Positions 13,709-26,530 of a stretch of DNA of 64,000 bases are shown here, in pieces. The number at the start of each line of letters is the position of its first letter. Within the stretch, counting starts at the first letter, position 1. Below the pieces are notes generated by a model that was not told where the DNA came from, made no database searches, and saw only the letters and a program-made list of their open reading frames with translations. A program made the translations under genes and the position numbers. Location: positions 248,001-312,000 of the forward strand of contig QEYB01001666.1 of assembly GCA_017562135.1 (NCBI GenBank), given 5' to 3'. The DNA comes from Dipylidium caninum (Eukaryota; Platyhelminthes; Cestoda; Cyclophyllidea; Dipylidiidae).

Positions 13709-15002
13709 TTTCTTCCCTCCTTCTCCCTCCCGCCTCCACCTCCAATCTTTCACTGTTCTTTACTCTTCTCAGTATGTTTCCTGTGTACATAATTCCTTAT
13801 GACCGGTACAGACTGCGCTAATAAGTTTGCTGATGCGCAACCTTTTCTCAACTATGTTTATCCTTTTTCATATTTCAAAAATACGATACTTTAATGTTCT
13901 ACTGAGGCGTTCTAAAATTTGTTTGCTTCTCGCAATGTAGTGCATGCTTGCCTAATTTTACATTGTTTCGTACCCTTGAGGCACTGTATCTGAATATTCA
14001 GTTAAAGACTTTTCATGGTGATAATTCAAAAAAAAGAATGCATAGGAGGTCGAACGGAGCACCTCGAGAATTCCCTAGATAATAATTTCCACCCTGACAG
14101 TTAATGCTTGGCAAATTTGACGCGAGTATCCTTCAGGCTTTGTAAGGTAGGATTTATTCGAAGGGATTTCTATCAACTTGAGATATCTCTATTTCGAATG
14201 ACGTGGCGCGAAATACATACCAGGGACGCACCGAATTCAGTGAAGCTCAATTCATTGTGCAGCTATTGTTGAAAAGGCAGTTTATGGAGGTGGAGGAGAA
14301 GGTTTTCCCTAGATAGATTCGCCTAAAATCATTATTTATTGAAGGTTCCATCGAGAATTGAGTCTTGCCATTATTTGTTTTCAGTACCGCCCCCTATTGT
14401 AGGACTTCAAGTTTAATTTAGTTCATGCCATTCATCTCGCGGGTACTTCTGCATTTTGTTTTAAATTTTTACCGTTAAGAGGGCCGGATCAAGGGTTACT
14501 CACTTTTTAATTTATTTTTGCCGTTATTTATCAGAATGCCGAGGCTTTACTTTCAAGATGAGCCATGGCTCTTGCTACCTTCAAGTGTTCCTCAGCAAAC
14601 ACTCGTAATTGTTTCAGCATGTGGCACTTCAATGAACAACTTTCATTTGGGATCTCATTATGTGGATTAGAGTCTCGATAAATAGGGCCACCATGTTCCC
14701 GGTATTTCTAATGAAGTTCACAGAAAAACCGTAGTAGTAAGCAAAAGCGAACATTGAAATGTCAGATTTTTTTCCTCGGAAGTGATAATCTGAAAGGTCT
14801 AAGGGATAAGAAAGTTAACACTCGTATTTTAGCGCAACACATCAGTTATGGCTTATCTACATTATCCTCTTATTGTGGTTTTTATGGCTCGATTTCATGA
14901 TGGTACCTATTGTTTGTTGGCATTTCTATGAAATAGACTCTGTCGTGATATCTTTCAGCTGCTCCTAAATACCCCTATAAGATTTTTTCTCTTCAGTTCA
15001 CA
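13709..15002. other. Intergenic: NELF-A 3' flank and upstream region of the amidohydrolase gene
   Basis: A pyrimidine-rich stretch follows the NELF-A stop (about 13709-13775), then AT-rich sequence without a convincing open frame. It must contain the NELF-A 3' UTR and the promoter of the next gene. I could not point to a specific promoter element or a clear AATAAA signal. Confidence 0.4.
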
Positions 15003-16718
15003 ATGTCATCGCGAATCGGTAGTGGCCGAGGCAACGAACGAAACAATAATGCGGTCGGTCCGATGACACGCAGTGATTACGAAGAAGCTTACCAACGTCG
15101 AGACAAACGTACACTGCAACAACTGCTCGCCGAAGAAGAGGCACTTATCGACAATGAGGCGGCGGACTTTGAAACAGCAGAGAAGGAGGCCATTGCTGCT
15201 GCCTCTTCGGCTTGGGTGCCCCTTACTCCTCAGTATATCGACACACACTTCCAACTTTGGTCGCTCTCTCGCCGTCCCGGTGACATTTATGAAGGTGTCC
15301 GGTTGCCCGGCGATGCGCCCTGGCGTCTGCCCTCCGCCAAGAGCTTGTTGGTTCGAGATTTCAATCCAGACACCTATGAGGAGGATCTGTTTGAGATGAA
15401 GCATCGAGCCAATGCGGAGCTGAAGGAAGGTATCGGTGAACTCTCTCCAGTGCAGTATGCCATCCACGTTCAAGTAGGTGATATTTTTTGCCGTTTATTA
15501 AACACTTGCTAATATAAAAAATCCCTGGTTTGTCTTTAAGCCGATGACAGTATTATAACAGCTGAAAATGGGATAGCATAAGCTCATATGTTTTATTTAA
15601 TTAGTTAACCAATTTGCCTCAATGTGTAAAACAATTACAGGCACTTATACAACTTCCATGTATTTTAATTACATCAGTGAGTCCCATTAATTTGCATATT
15701 ACATCGCTTTGAAGCAAAAGAAATTCGTCTGGAGAAGAATGTTTTTCTCATTCATGTTTAGATACTCTACTACCTAGGAAATTGACGTCGTTCGCGAGTT
15801 GTATACCTTTGTTAGTCCTACCACATATACGAGAGTTGATTTCTGACTCTGTACTTACCTCCGTTCTAGTCCACTCCAACATATCAAGAAAACATGATGA
15901 TATCGTCAATAGCGGAGGAATATTACTATCTCGCGGGTCATATTGGCTGGGTAGATTTACACGACGGAGGATTGGCCTCTCGTCTTCGCACTCTTATGCT
16001 AGACCCCTTCTTGGTGGGATTACGTCATGACCTCACGGACACCGACGCCAATATTCTCCTAGAGCCTCATGTAGACTGCGCCTTCGCAGCAATCGAACAA
16101 AACAATTTGCCTTTCGACCTTATGATCGGTCCTCATCAGCTCAAACATGCTTGCCATCTAGCCTTCAAGCATCCACGTCTCAAACTAGTCCTCAACCACT
16201 GTGGTATTCCTCTGGAGTATACATCAACACACTCAGACGAAGAAATCCTTCTCTCATCATGGAGAACTGATCTTCAATACCTCAGTCGTTATCCGAACGT
16301 TTATTGTAAACTAACGGCAACTTCGGGAAAGATTGTGTCCGAGGGAGAGAAGAAGCTTTGGAGTCCATTGAATGTGTTGACTCAAGCGGTAGGGTTTTTT
16401 GGCCCGGAACGGTGTCTTTTCGGTTCAGGGTGGCCTGTCTGTCGAGTAGTGGCACCATCTCAGACAGGCTGGGGCGAGAGCGGTACTGGCGGTGCGTTGG
16501 CGGCGAAACGTGGTGCAGGCGGACCAGTTCCTGGGTACCGCGGGGCGGCGGTAGCGCAACGTCAGTTGTCGGTGTGGGAAGCAGCACGTTTGGTTGAGCA
16601 CAGTATGGAGGAAGCTGGCTTCGGTGCAATTGAAGACAAGAGAAAAGTTTTTGGGAACAATGCACAGGCAGTTTACACCCTCAACATTCGGCCCTACGGC
16701 TCGAGTCGAGTACTGTGA
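15003..16718 (+). CDS. Amidohydrolase-2 family TIM-barrel protein with altered metal-site motifs
   Basis: Two exons, 15003-15473 and 15870-16718, join in phase 0 to give 439 residues. The intron starts GTAGGT and ends in a pyrimidine-rich TTCTAG. The N-terminal ~75 residues are acidic and family-atypical. The barrel begins at YIDTHFQLWSLSRRPGDI and continues with a typical VQ strand, HIGWVDL, PFLVGLRHDL, LDLPFDLM-like (NNLPFDLMIGPHQL), LKLVLNHCGIP and LFGSGWPVC. This is the order of the amidohydrolase-related family that includes L-fuconolactonase-like lactonases. Two key positions differ from the usual motifs. The expected H-x-H at the first strand reads H-F-Q, and the usual GSDWPV aspartate is Gly (GGG codon). 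A Gly/Ala-rich insertion follows. The fold assignment is secure, the substrate is unknown, and loss of hydrolase activity is an inference. Confidence 0.85.
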
Positions 16719-17374
16719 TTTTTGCTCTTGTCTTATTTTTGTTATCAATTGTACAGATTGATTCCTCATGAAAGCAGTCCATTTTGTTTACGAAAAAAAA
16801 TCAACATATTGAGAGTTTGGAATGTTGATTCCAAAGTAAAAATCGATTTGGGGAACGCAAATGATTGGAAAGAGGAGTGACCGGCTCTAGAGTGATAAGG
16901 GATCGTGTTTTTACTAACACCGGAGATGTTTAATACAATATAACCTAAATTTCGGGAATGCCACGCAATCGTATCCCAAAACAAAGGTGTTATGGTAAAA
17001 AACGTGAAGGTTCTGTGTTAATTTCGATAGGAGAGGTGTTAATACTATCAGCAAACAGACGTGAGACAGCCGCTAGAAATATAAAAAGAACTACAAAAGG
17101 ACCGCTCGAATGGCTATTACAATTTACAGGAGGACCTCAAAAGGACACCAGAAAAGGGGCCAAATTCTCACCCCAGTAGCGATATAGTTAATTGCTGTAA
17201 GGAAAAGACTTCGAAATTTCAATGTAAACCAGAAAGGTCCGTTGCCGTAGGATGTTCCGTGATCTGCTGCGGCCTATGATGGCATTCATTAAAAGTACAC
17301 CGAACGTAGCGTGACTGTCTACCGAAATAGTGTAAAGGAGACAATGTTTTCAAAGGGCATAAATGATTGAGGAG
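16719..17374. other. Intergenic, left edge of the duplicated block
   Basis: Follows the amidohydrolase stop and precedes the left repeat arm. A 73-codon plus-strand frame at 16958-17179 is Lys/Arg-rich with no recognised domain and is probably chance. Detectable similarity to the 38.5 kb region begins at about 17375. Confidence 0.35.
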
Positions 17375-19377
17375 CAGAGGCGTGTTTGTGCTTTACCGCA
17401 GGATGATTAAAAGATAACACAACACTGCATGTTTCAATAGGCATAAAACAAACCTTCCTTCTAGGTCACCGCGCACCGGCCTCCTGCCCATCCACACGGC
17501 ATCTCACGTTGTTTCTCCCCGAATCATGAGATGAGGATCATCAGTGTGGCAAATCATTTCCCTCTCTCGAATCGCATTTATATGCACCAGCATCGCCCTC
17601 CCCGAAAGGGAGGTGAGGCGATGCCAGGGACCACCGTGGTGGTTGTGCCTTCCACGAGCACCATCGCCACTTCTCCAAATTTCCCACAACAACATTTCTG
17701 ACCACTTTGCCTTTTTGGCTTACACTTCACCTGGAGCCGGTTTCCTTGACGTTACCAGTCAATGTGGACTTCACTCCTCCCCCACCTTGTCAATAACTCC
17801 GCAGGCACACAAACTGTGCATGACCAGAAATCATTCCCAACACTACGTTGCACAGCCAATTCATTGGGCACAGCAAGTCTCCACGCCGACATTAGAAACA
17901 ACACTGTTCCGCTAAATACTAGCCCTTGGGAGCTTTCTAATAGTACTTTTGATATGTGCCGTCTGACTTCGCTTCCCCAATGATCACAGGTTTTGCTCTC
18001 GTCGCAACCAAGTTTACCAGAATCCCAACTGCCAATTGTCGTGGCATCCGTACAAGAAAGAAGGTGGAAGGAGAATAAGCGGAAGAAGAGGAAGAGGGAA
18101 GTACGAGAAGGCATCCTTAACCGCCTCGGCTTCACCAACTCCTCGAGGAATACCATACACTGGGTCTGTGCATTTCCAGCCGCCAAGAGCAAGCATGCCG
18201 AAACAAAAAAGATTTACACAACTTACAGAAAACAGCTCCTTGAAATGCCAGCCCTTCCTTCACAATGCGTCACTGACACATCTACATTATTCACCACCCA
18301 GCTTTTACCAGTCTCACATAGAAGGAATTATCATTCACCCTAAACCACGTATGGGTAGTAGTAGTTTTCTACCTGCACGTTACCAGGAGGTGATGTTCAG
18401 ACTTTGCTGAATATCACTCGTTCCACGGTGTACCACTCAATCCATTGCGCTGCTGGTGGTCACCGGTTCACTCACCTCCCTCATCCCACGACACCCACAA
18501 AAGCCCCAATAACCCTCCCTCATCCACTGCTACACCACCCCCTCAACAGCAAATAAATGCAACGCATTTCCCAGTTGACAGGAAGGTCACTGACATTTCC
18601 TCCTTCCATAAACACTCGGCCTTCAACTAATGCCTTCTGTCCTACTCAACGCCATTCACACATCTCCTCTCATTTCTCTTCCACCACTTCTTCATTTTTA
18701 CTTCCCCCACCACGACGGAACACGCAATTAAGACGCAAACACGCAGAACAACATGTACTAATTGGTCTGGAAGTTGGAAGCCGTGAACACAAATTACTGC
18801 TTTACCAAGATGCCACGAATACTGACGTAGTACAATGTGTGATGCAAAACAGAAGGGGAAAATGTCACTGTCAAGTGAAAGCATCCCCGACGACAAATCA
18901 TGTTCACGCCTCATGTAAGTTGGTCATTCCACAAGCAACTTCATCAAATGTGGCATGCCTTCTTGACAAGCGGCATCTCCCCGATTCGGCTCAGAAAACC
19001 CCACTGCCTCTACGCTCGTCACTGAAGTCGTCCACAAATGCAGCACAGCCGACGGCCCACCAATGAACACACCCCACGAGTTCTATATCCCCCAAAACCA
19101 TGGAAACCTCAGAAATTAAATCAATCTCGCACCCAAGCCTTCACAAAACCCATGGGGGCAATTAAACACATCCACACATTCTGGCCGCCTCGCACCGTCA
19201 TTAGTATACACTCCACGACAAAATCTCGCGCGTGATTATAAATGCACGCTTTCGAGACACACTCCAGTCGGGAAAAACAAACCAACGTATTACAGTCTCC
19301 CCCACCTACACCTTTCCCCATTCTACTGCTTGTCCCAGCCAAATGATTCCAATGCAACACCACACACACCAGACACA

Positions 19378-19430
19378 ATCACACACACACACCCACACTC
19401 GCTCTCTCTCTCTCTCTCTCTTTCTCTCTC
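19378..19430. repeat. Microsatellite (AC)n followed by (CT)n
   Basis: Alternating AC then CT dinucleotides in the 3' flank of the left C1GALT1 copy. It is the reverse complement counterpart of the tract at 36417-36484, with different unit numbers. Confidence 0.9.
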
Positions 19431-19552
19431 GGGTCTGTCGAATTCTACTCGCCCAATTTTTCACACAATTACTAATCAGGCTCTATTGTCACACAAGAAT
19501 AAAGAAGCATGACAAGAATGATCAAAAATTACCTTCGAAACAGGGTACACGT

Positions 19553-22500
19553 TTAAGCTGACTTTCCATCTCCTCCCAACGCTCCCACCTCCCCCTTCCG
19601 CAACTTGACGAGTTCATTGTACTGCTCCAAGTCTCTCGCGATGCCGTAGGGGTAGAGGTGATAAATCATGTACTCCATCGAGTACATGGCCTTCGGCTTG
19701 ATGTAGTGAAAGGACACTGAGTGGTCGCTACAGCAGTCCAGGCCCTGAACAACAGAATATCAACCATACTCATCACATCTACCAGCACTTCACTCGACCA
19801 TTCGACCGCCATTTCGTCCAGCCAACTGCAACTTCGGGCGAAATAACCCTGACACCAGGTAGCACACGCCCAACTGACACACCGCGTAATGCTCACTCCA
19901 CTCCCACCGCACCGCACCGCACCGCGCGCGCCGGCTCGGCATCAACCGCTCCTACTGCAATCTCTGCTCACCACGAGTTCGCAGTCGACTTCAGGAGGGA
20001 CACAGCACAAAAATCAACCATGCAAGCTAATTTCACCCATATAACAAGCAACTTCGTCGGCATCCAAAACCCTAGCTGGAAACATACAAAAGCGAACACT
20101 CAGGACGCTAGCAATTCCACAATATGGAACACCCACAGTGCACCTTCACTCCACCATCTGACCTACCTAATTCAAGCCAATTCTACCGACGAATACGGCC
20201 ACACTTTCTCAGACTCACTCCTACAACCAGAAGCAACTGCTCACCAATATTCCCACCATTCATCGTGTCAACGGGCTCATTTCAGACGGAAAAATTCTTA
20301 AAGCTGTCTTTCCCAGAACAGTGCTCACTTGTGACCAGCCCCAAATTCCACACTTCGTCCATTATACAGGAAGGAAATCCACACTCGCCAAAAACCGTTC
20401 CCGATTGAAAAAGGATGGAACGCTTCGGCATCCAAGTCACACCTCACCTTCAGGCGCTTCAGGGCAGCTCACTTACCTCAATTACCTCATCTCACCATTG
20501 ACTCTGAACAAACGCCACTACAACATGTAGTCAGAACAACGCAATACCCTTGGACCTTACAAGGCATAAATCTCCCAAGTCGTATACGGTGGACGCAATG
20601 ACAGTAAAACCACCGTGCCTCACACGTGACCTGGTAGTTCAGCATCGCAGTAACGAAAGCCTACAGACTCACAATGAGTTTGAACAATAGCCTCTTCTCA
20701 AGTGACTAAAGGTCCCGCCCACCAGGGGACCTGTGGTGCTCCAATTAACTAGGCATCTTCAGCACCACCCACGCTATTCCAGGCACTGATGGCAAACACC
20801 AATTCCAAAGTAGGCACCCAATATGTCAAGAGGCCGCGATATTACCTCTGGTCAAAGTCAACTTTTAACCATGCCCACAATAACTACTACCCTTCCTCTG
20901 AAGAGGTGAGCGACATGCTTCCACATTACACATCAAAGTCTCCATGAAAAAGTCCGCAAAGTACGCTTGGGAAATAACACACCTTCTAAAACGTGTTTCA
21001 CTCGATCAACCAACTATCACGCACGGAAATCATTATTCTACTCAAAGCAACGACAAGCAGTTAAACTTCCTGATTCAACACCAGTTCATTTGACGACTAA
21101 CTAGGCAGTTTCCCTACAAACACCCACAAAAACCAACACTATGCCATTATTAGGAAACCAGTGTCCATGCAACTCACCGTCTTAATAGGGAAGTGGTTGT
21201 AGGATTGCACCCAAGAAGTCCTCTCCATCAAATTTTTGTCAAGCATGTAGGAGGGGCTGAATGGGTGAAATACCTCCTGGCCGTGCTCATCAAGACTATC
21301 TACTAGCGTCACACCCACGGCCTCCGCACATGCACCTACAACCAAGGTGCCAATAAAGCACGTTAATTCTCACAAACGGCCACAATAACAACTCTTGCCC
21401 GCCACAACCAATGCAAAATCCTACCACTCAACTCATTTTCACAGATTTTCCCAATAATCCCACCAAACTCACTTCATACCATATCATACCATACCATACG
21501 TCATCAAGGGGAAGCCTAGCCGACAACCAGACATTAACTATACAAATCTTATCCAATTCCCCATACAAGAGAGAGGCTACCCACATCACAAGTGAAATCA
21601 TTGTTAAACCACGCAAAACTTGCCAAGATTGACATTCGGATCCTCCACGTTCGCCCACACTTCTCCACGCCGCTCTGCATGCCCTCAGCGATCAGTTTCA
21701 GAGCCTCGCGTGAAATCACGTAGCCTGCGCCCCCAGACGTGTAGCCTTGCCTCACATACTTCTGCAAGCGATAACACCATTAAATGCTTCCCGAGTCAAC
21801 ATAAACCATTTCTGACCACTTTCCCATCTTAACACCTCTCACAATCCCATTCGATGTTGGCGAAATTCCTCACTTTCCCACGTCAACACCACGAGTCGCA
21901 CGAAAACAATAATTCATTCAACGAACACACATAATCGCACTTGATGCAGTCAAAAGACTAGGCCTCAGTACTTCTACGAAAACAACTTGACACTTTGTGT
22001 CTGTCAACTCCTTTGGCCAACGACTTCGAAAAGAAAACACTGCACCTAACTTGTGGGCGGTCACAAAGAATTTCACATCGCTTCGCAAGCGCCGACGAGG
22101 CTCTATAATAAAGCAGAGGCCGTATCTTGCGCTCCACCTCACACGCATACTACCATGCCAATGGCCAATTACTAACACCACTGCGTCGCAGCAGTCAACG
22201 CACAGTCCAACTAGCAACTCATCAAGCATTTCAATTATCTACACAATTGCATCTAGGTAAGACAACAAATACATAGCATTGCGAGAATAAGTTCGGAATT
22301 CATGTACAATCGCATCTGTTCTCACCAAAAACTCATCACGCTCGGCGAGCCAGTGCCACATCTTCAATTCACACCAACAGACGCTCAATGAGGCACTAAC
22401 CGATGACAGTTCAATAGGGTCAGATACAACTCACAGCTCACACATGCACTAAATCAACAAGAAGAGGCTGGACACAACCACTATGCACAGGCGAGTCGGA

Positions 22501-24028
22501 AGCCACAACTCACACTATGACAGACCTTACGATACCGAGGCACAATATCTCACTTCTCCAGCCCCCCCCCCCCCCACCACCACCACCCCACCCATTAGCC
22601 CTCAAGGCTGCTCTACAAATAAAGCGCCTCTCCCATATGAAAGCACTTCAAGATAAGAAAGCAGAAACCGCGAGACCTACATTGAACCGTCGACCCATCA
22701 GAATCGGCTTATTTGGATCATGCTTCGAGAGGAGGAAACGCAGGTTCTCCACAATCACGTACGTGTCGTCGTCTGCCTTCATGAAAAAATCATATTCGTT
22801 TAAGTGATTCTTGTACGCGTAGATCAGAGCCTGTCGCGTCTTCTCCCAAAGTATCTTTCGACTTTCAGACTCAACTGCTCCTGAAAACCAGTGCAACACA
22901 TATTTCACTCACCCTCGTTACTGCTCAACGCATCACCCACCACCGTCGCAATGGTCCACAGATTCCAGCAATTTCTACTCACAACCACGACACCCCCCTC
23001 CTCCTCCTCCCCCCCCGCATCCACCTTCCACCTCACCTCACCTCACCCCTCCTCGTCTTCCCATTCAACCTAGGGGGCCGACATGTAGACTCCCATAATA
23101 ACACCTTGATCGCAGACTAATTTAGCTCTCCAATACGTACCAAATAAGCACGAAGAAGATTCACCTACAAATATATGTCTGCGGTATCACCCTCTCCAAG
23201 TATCACAAATGGTCCATCGCAATTCACGCAACCGTAAGCAATAGCTCTTATCCCAGTTGCCAACAAAATCTCCACGGCTCCCTTCGCTCCATCCTCCTTC
23301 CAATTTCGCGCCACAGCATCCACTTATTTTTTAGCATACGAGTCCAAAGTAGCATAAAAGATAAGTGGAGGAGAAAACCACTCACTTATTGACGGCAAAT
23401 CCCTGTCCTCCTCTGAACTGACAAACACATAACCATTGAACCTCCGCGCCCACGTCGCTTTCACATGAACCGCCTTGGTCTTCTTCGACTGAGGCATCGT
23501 CAAAATAAGGGCAAACACGCGCACCTTCTTCGCCATCTCATCAGCAAGCGTCCTATCATCTAAATTACCCAAAGACACACTACATTACCCTACACTCATG
23601 TAGGCACCAGCTGCAAGCAACTACTCTTTTTCGCAGTCCACATTTCCCATTCACCAGTTCCAACCACGCCGACCACGCTGGCCAGGACAAATCACAACAC
23701 AACACAACGAACCAAACTCCAATAACCTCACACATCAATACAACTAAGGCGAGAACAGCTAAATAAACAACTGCTCGTCACGCATCACTACACTACACCA
23801 TATAGCATCAACCACTAACTGAAATGCGTAAATACCTGCGTGATGACTGTCAAAGTTGTTGTGGTGGAAGTTCTGCGGCCGCACTACTTCCAAATGATCG
23901 TTTGTTTCTGCATCGGAATATCTGCGAGAGTTGAGGAGCCAAAACAACACTATTCCCACTAGCATCCCCATGAGAAATGACATACAGGGTGACTGACGGC
24001 ACAACCTCGACGACGATAGCCGGTTCAT
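19553..24028 (-). pseudogene. Degenerate C1GALT1 (core-1 beta-1,3-galactosyltransferase) copy
   Basis: Six segments match the intact gene at 31.8-36.3 kb: 24028-23836, 23610-23386, 22880-22681, 21761-21624, 21335-21178 and 19744-19553. Exons 1, 3, 5 and 6 are open and highly similar, including [15 protein letters not shown]. Exon 2 has an in-frame TAA at 23587-23585, where the intact copy has AAA in the codon run TGG AAA CGT. Exon 4 is 138 bp against 139, shifting the frame after GVEKC, so the end reads CGRTWRIRM instead of [11 protein letters not shown]. Two independent lesions make a full-length enzyme unlikely. Exon 6 retains [12 protein letters not shown] and the normal stop. A truncated product starting downstream, or sequencing error, cannot be excluded. 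Confidence 0.8.
19906..19929. repeat. (ACCGC)n pentanucleotide repeat
   Basis: Several tandem ACCGC units inside the last intron of the left C1GALT1 copy. The corresponding region near 35940 in the inner arm does not carry the expanded array. Confidence 0.75.
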
Positions 24029-26078
24029 CACAACAGCTGTTAGAAGTAAGGATGACTGTAATAAAATTAAGCAAAAGCTTCACAAACGCCACCAATAGAA
24101 CCATGAAAGCACGTTTAATCAGGATATATGAATATGCAACATCTGACATCGGAAACAAACGAAAAACGTGACAATATTAAACACAGACGCTGCCCAAATG
24201 CTCTGAACATGCCAAATGATAGCATTCCGTAAACACTTACGAAGGACTCCGATTATTTTACCGTACCCAAATTGATGACTGTGTACACGTAAACACCAAA
24301 AGGGCAGCGGCACCCCGAATCGTGAACTGCGCGACGTAATTACCCAATGAACTAATGAAGTCGCTACACTAAAAACATCAGCCGCTCGAAAGTTTTCTAA
24401 AATAACTGAAAAGTTTGTAATTTTGGAAGACGATGCAAATTATTTTTGGGGTATTTGTTTAGTAATGCAACGCCCGTGAATGCCTGCACGTTGGAGGAAA
24501 TATGGTAAATGTCACAAAAGTGTTTTCGCATAATGACACTTCACTTCAATATTAAGCTACAATTCTTTCGCCACAAATTATGACAAAATATATCTTGTGA
24601 CCATGATTGGTTCTCAAATCTATCAGTAGATAGTAATTTTATATCATTTGAAAATACCAAGATTATATCAAATGAAAGATTTTTTGTCTTGCCTCATTAA
24701 TTTGTTATGGAAAGCGCCAGAATGTGTTTCATTCACTGTTGCCGAAATGGCACATAATTATAAGGCATTTAACTTTTATGAGCCGTGCCTCCCACTGCAA
24801 TGTTCCGAAGATTAAGCAAAATTTTCAACACTAAATAACACGGGAAAGTTAAGGGTAATTTACAGCGCTAGTCTCATATGGCCCCTACTTGACTGACATA
24901 TATTCAAAAAGCATTGCCAAATGTTTGTTACTCCTTTGCCATCCATTGTATAGAAAAACAACCTTCCATGTCCGTTTTCCCAAAGTTTTGTGTCAGCGTG
25001 ACCGCAATTGGATTCATTCGCCGACAAAGAATCGGGATTGACTAAGTTTCTGTATTGCTTACAGCGCGATTGAATATGTCCGAAATGTCATTTCTGGTGC
25101 CCTTCTCGATGGTGAAATATCTGATGCGGTTTCAATAAATCCTCAGTGACACCGGTGTCATACCGTCAGACTCCAGAAAATATTGCACCGCTTATTGGAG
25201 GTATGGCTGGAAAAAATTCGGGCCGAATAAAATGCGGGTGGTACTCGTGGTTTGTCTACCGAAGCAGACGTTAATGTAGTCGAATGCAGATTTTTTATAA
25301 ATAGTGGATGCACTGGCGCAGAATATTTCTTTGTGAGCGGCAGCATTTCTGTCCCGTCCGCTTCGTATATTTATCCAGAAATAGTCAAAATGTGATTATT
25401 TCTCCGTAATTGGACAAATATTGAGCAATAACTTCAAGTACGCTCAAGTGGCAATAAAGACACACGCGCAGTTTAATGGTCTGTTAAGGAATAGAAAACA
25501 GTGAACTTATTTAAAGCGGTTAATTTGTGCCGATGATTATGCTCAACAGCATTCTAGAAAAAAAAGAGAAAAAAAGGTTAAGTTTTAGGCCGCATCTACA
25601 TGCCTATCACATTACTCGTAAGTTTGAGCATAATTAAAGTTTAAATGCAGAACATTGCTTTGGTGAGAACAACGGATTTAGGAACGGAACTTCTATTTGC
25701 GGGGCTAGGGTAATTCCGTTTAAACTCGATTGATAGAAAGTGCTGGATTCCGTTTAGTTGCCGTTGTCACCTTCTTTTCCTATTCTAACATATAACCCAA
25801 GAAAAGTAGGCTTCCTTGACGCTTGAGACCCTGCCAATGTTCTTTAAATTAGAACGCCCTTAACACTAATTTCAGGACTTCATTGCGGCATTGGTAACTA
25901 CGTCTTTCTGGTCTTTAACTTTACGACATGTGCATGTTTGTCCTGATTTAATTATATAGTATTATTCTAGCTGTTAGTATATGCATGCATGGAAAATAGG
26001 AATAGAAGAGAGAGGACGGAGCTTGACTGATGCGAGAGTTTAACCTGTTTCCTGAGTCGTCGCGTAGGCGCGGTGAGT

Positions 26079-26150
26079 ATGGACGATGACAACTACGTCA
26101 TTGTAGATAATCTAGGATGCCTCCTTTCTACACACGATCATGCTGGAACC
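26079..26150 (+). pseudogene. C1GALT1 exon-3 relic (DxD segment)
   Basis: Conceptual translation reads DDDNYVIVDNLGCLLSTHDH. This aligns without gaps to the donor-sugar/metal-binding segment [20 protein letters not shown] of the intact gene. It is preceded directly by GGTGAGTATG and lacks the rest of the exon. It is an isolated fragment within spacer 1. Confidence 0.72.
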
Positions 26151-26152
26151 CG

Positions 26153-26416
26153 CGGTGAAAATGCTTACGAGAATAGAAGAGATGGAAAGAACAAGTTCTA
26201 TTATCACTGCAGGTTTTGTGGAGAGGAGAGATCGTTGTGCAGCTAGATGGAGGAGGGAGGTGCGTTGGTGGGGTTGCTTAATCGAGCACCGCAAGGGGAT
26301 TTCGCAGGACAATGTGGATGACTAATTTTCCATACTTATACATGCATACGAGTATAGGAGCTTCAGGGTCTCGGGATGACCAGCACCGATTCTAAGACAA
26401 TCTCAATGTATGAGAT
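26153..26416 (+). repeat. Spacer-1 direct repeat, copy 1
   Basis: About 265 bp that recurs at 29909-30174 in the same orientation, with scattered substitutions and small indels. Shared anchors include ACGAGAATAGAAGAGA, GAGAGGAGAGATCGTTGTG and TCTCAATGTATGAGAT. Copy 1 lies between the two C1GALT1 relics. Confidence 0.85.
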
Positions 26417-26458
26417 GATCGGTGAGTATGGAAAGTCGACTCTTCATACGTAAAGACA

Positions 26459-26530
26459 GACGATGAAACCTACGTGATTGTAGACAATCTAAGATATCTC
26501 CTTTATACACACGATAATGCTGGAATCTGT
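26459..26530 (+). pseudogene. Second C1GALT1 exon-3 relic
   Basis: Reads DDETYVIVDNLRYLLYTHDN, again matching the DxD segment of C1GALT1. It lies about 380 bp downstream of the first relic, and a GGTGAGTATGGA-type sequence lies about 30 bp upstream. The two relics are more like each other (YVIVDNL, THD-AG) than like the intact exon. This suggests one relic was duplicated after insertion. Confidence 0.72.

Larger units (their letters stand above)
17375..24045 (-). repeat. Left inverted-repeat arm, copy of 31.76-38.47 kb in reverse complement
   Basis: Exons, introns and 3' flank of the C1GALT1 locus are repeated here on the opposite strand from 31761-38470, in the same order. Matching landmarks include the exons, the (AC)n/(CT)n tract, and the block around 17440-17545 against 38335-38460. 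Introns show many substitutions and small indels, so the copies are clearly diverged. Near-identity stops at about 24045, just upstream of the first coding exon. A short stretch upstream (GATGTTGCATATTC, near 24135) still matches 31660-31680. Confidence 0.85.

Noticed and set aside
17504..18630. Many overlapping open frames in the 3' flank of the left C1GALT1 copy
   Set aside because: Counterparts at 37.2-38.4 kb do not preserve the same frames, with stops and shifts at different places, so coding is unlikely.
22891..23073. Pro/Ser-rich frames within the left arm
   Set aside because: They are antisense to introns of the degenerate C1GALT1 copy and their composition reflects C-rich simple sequence.
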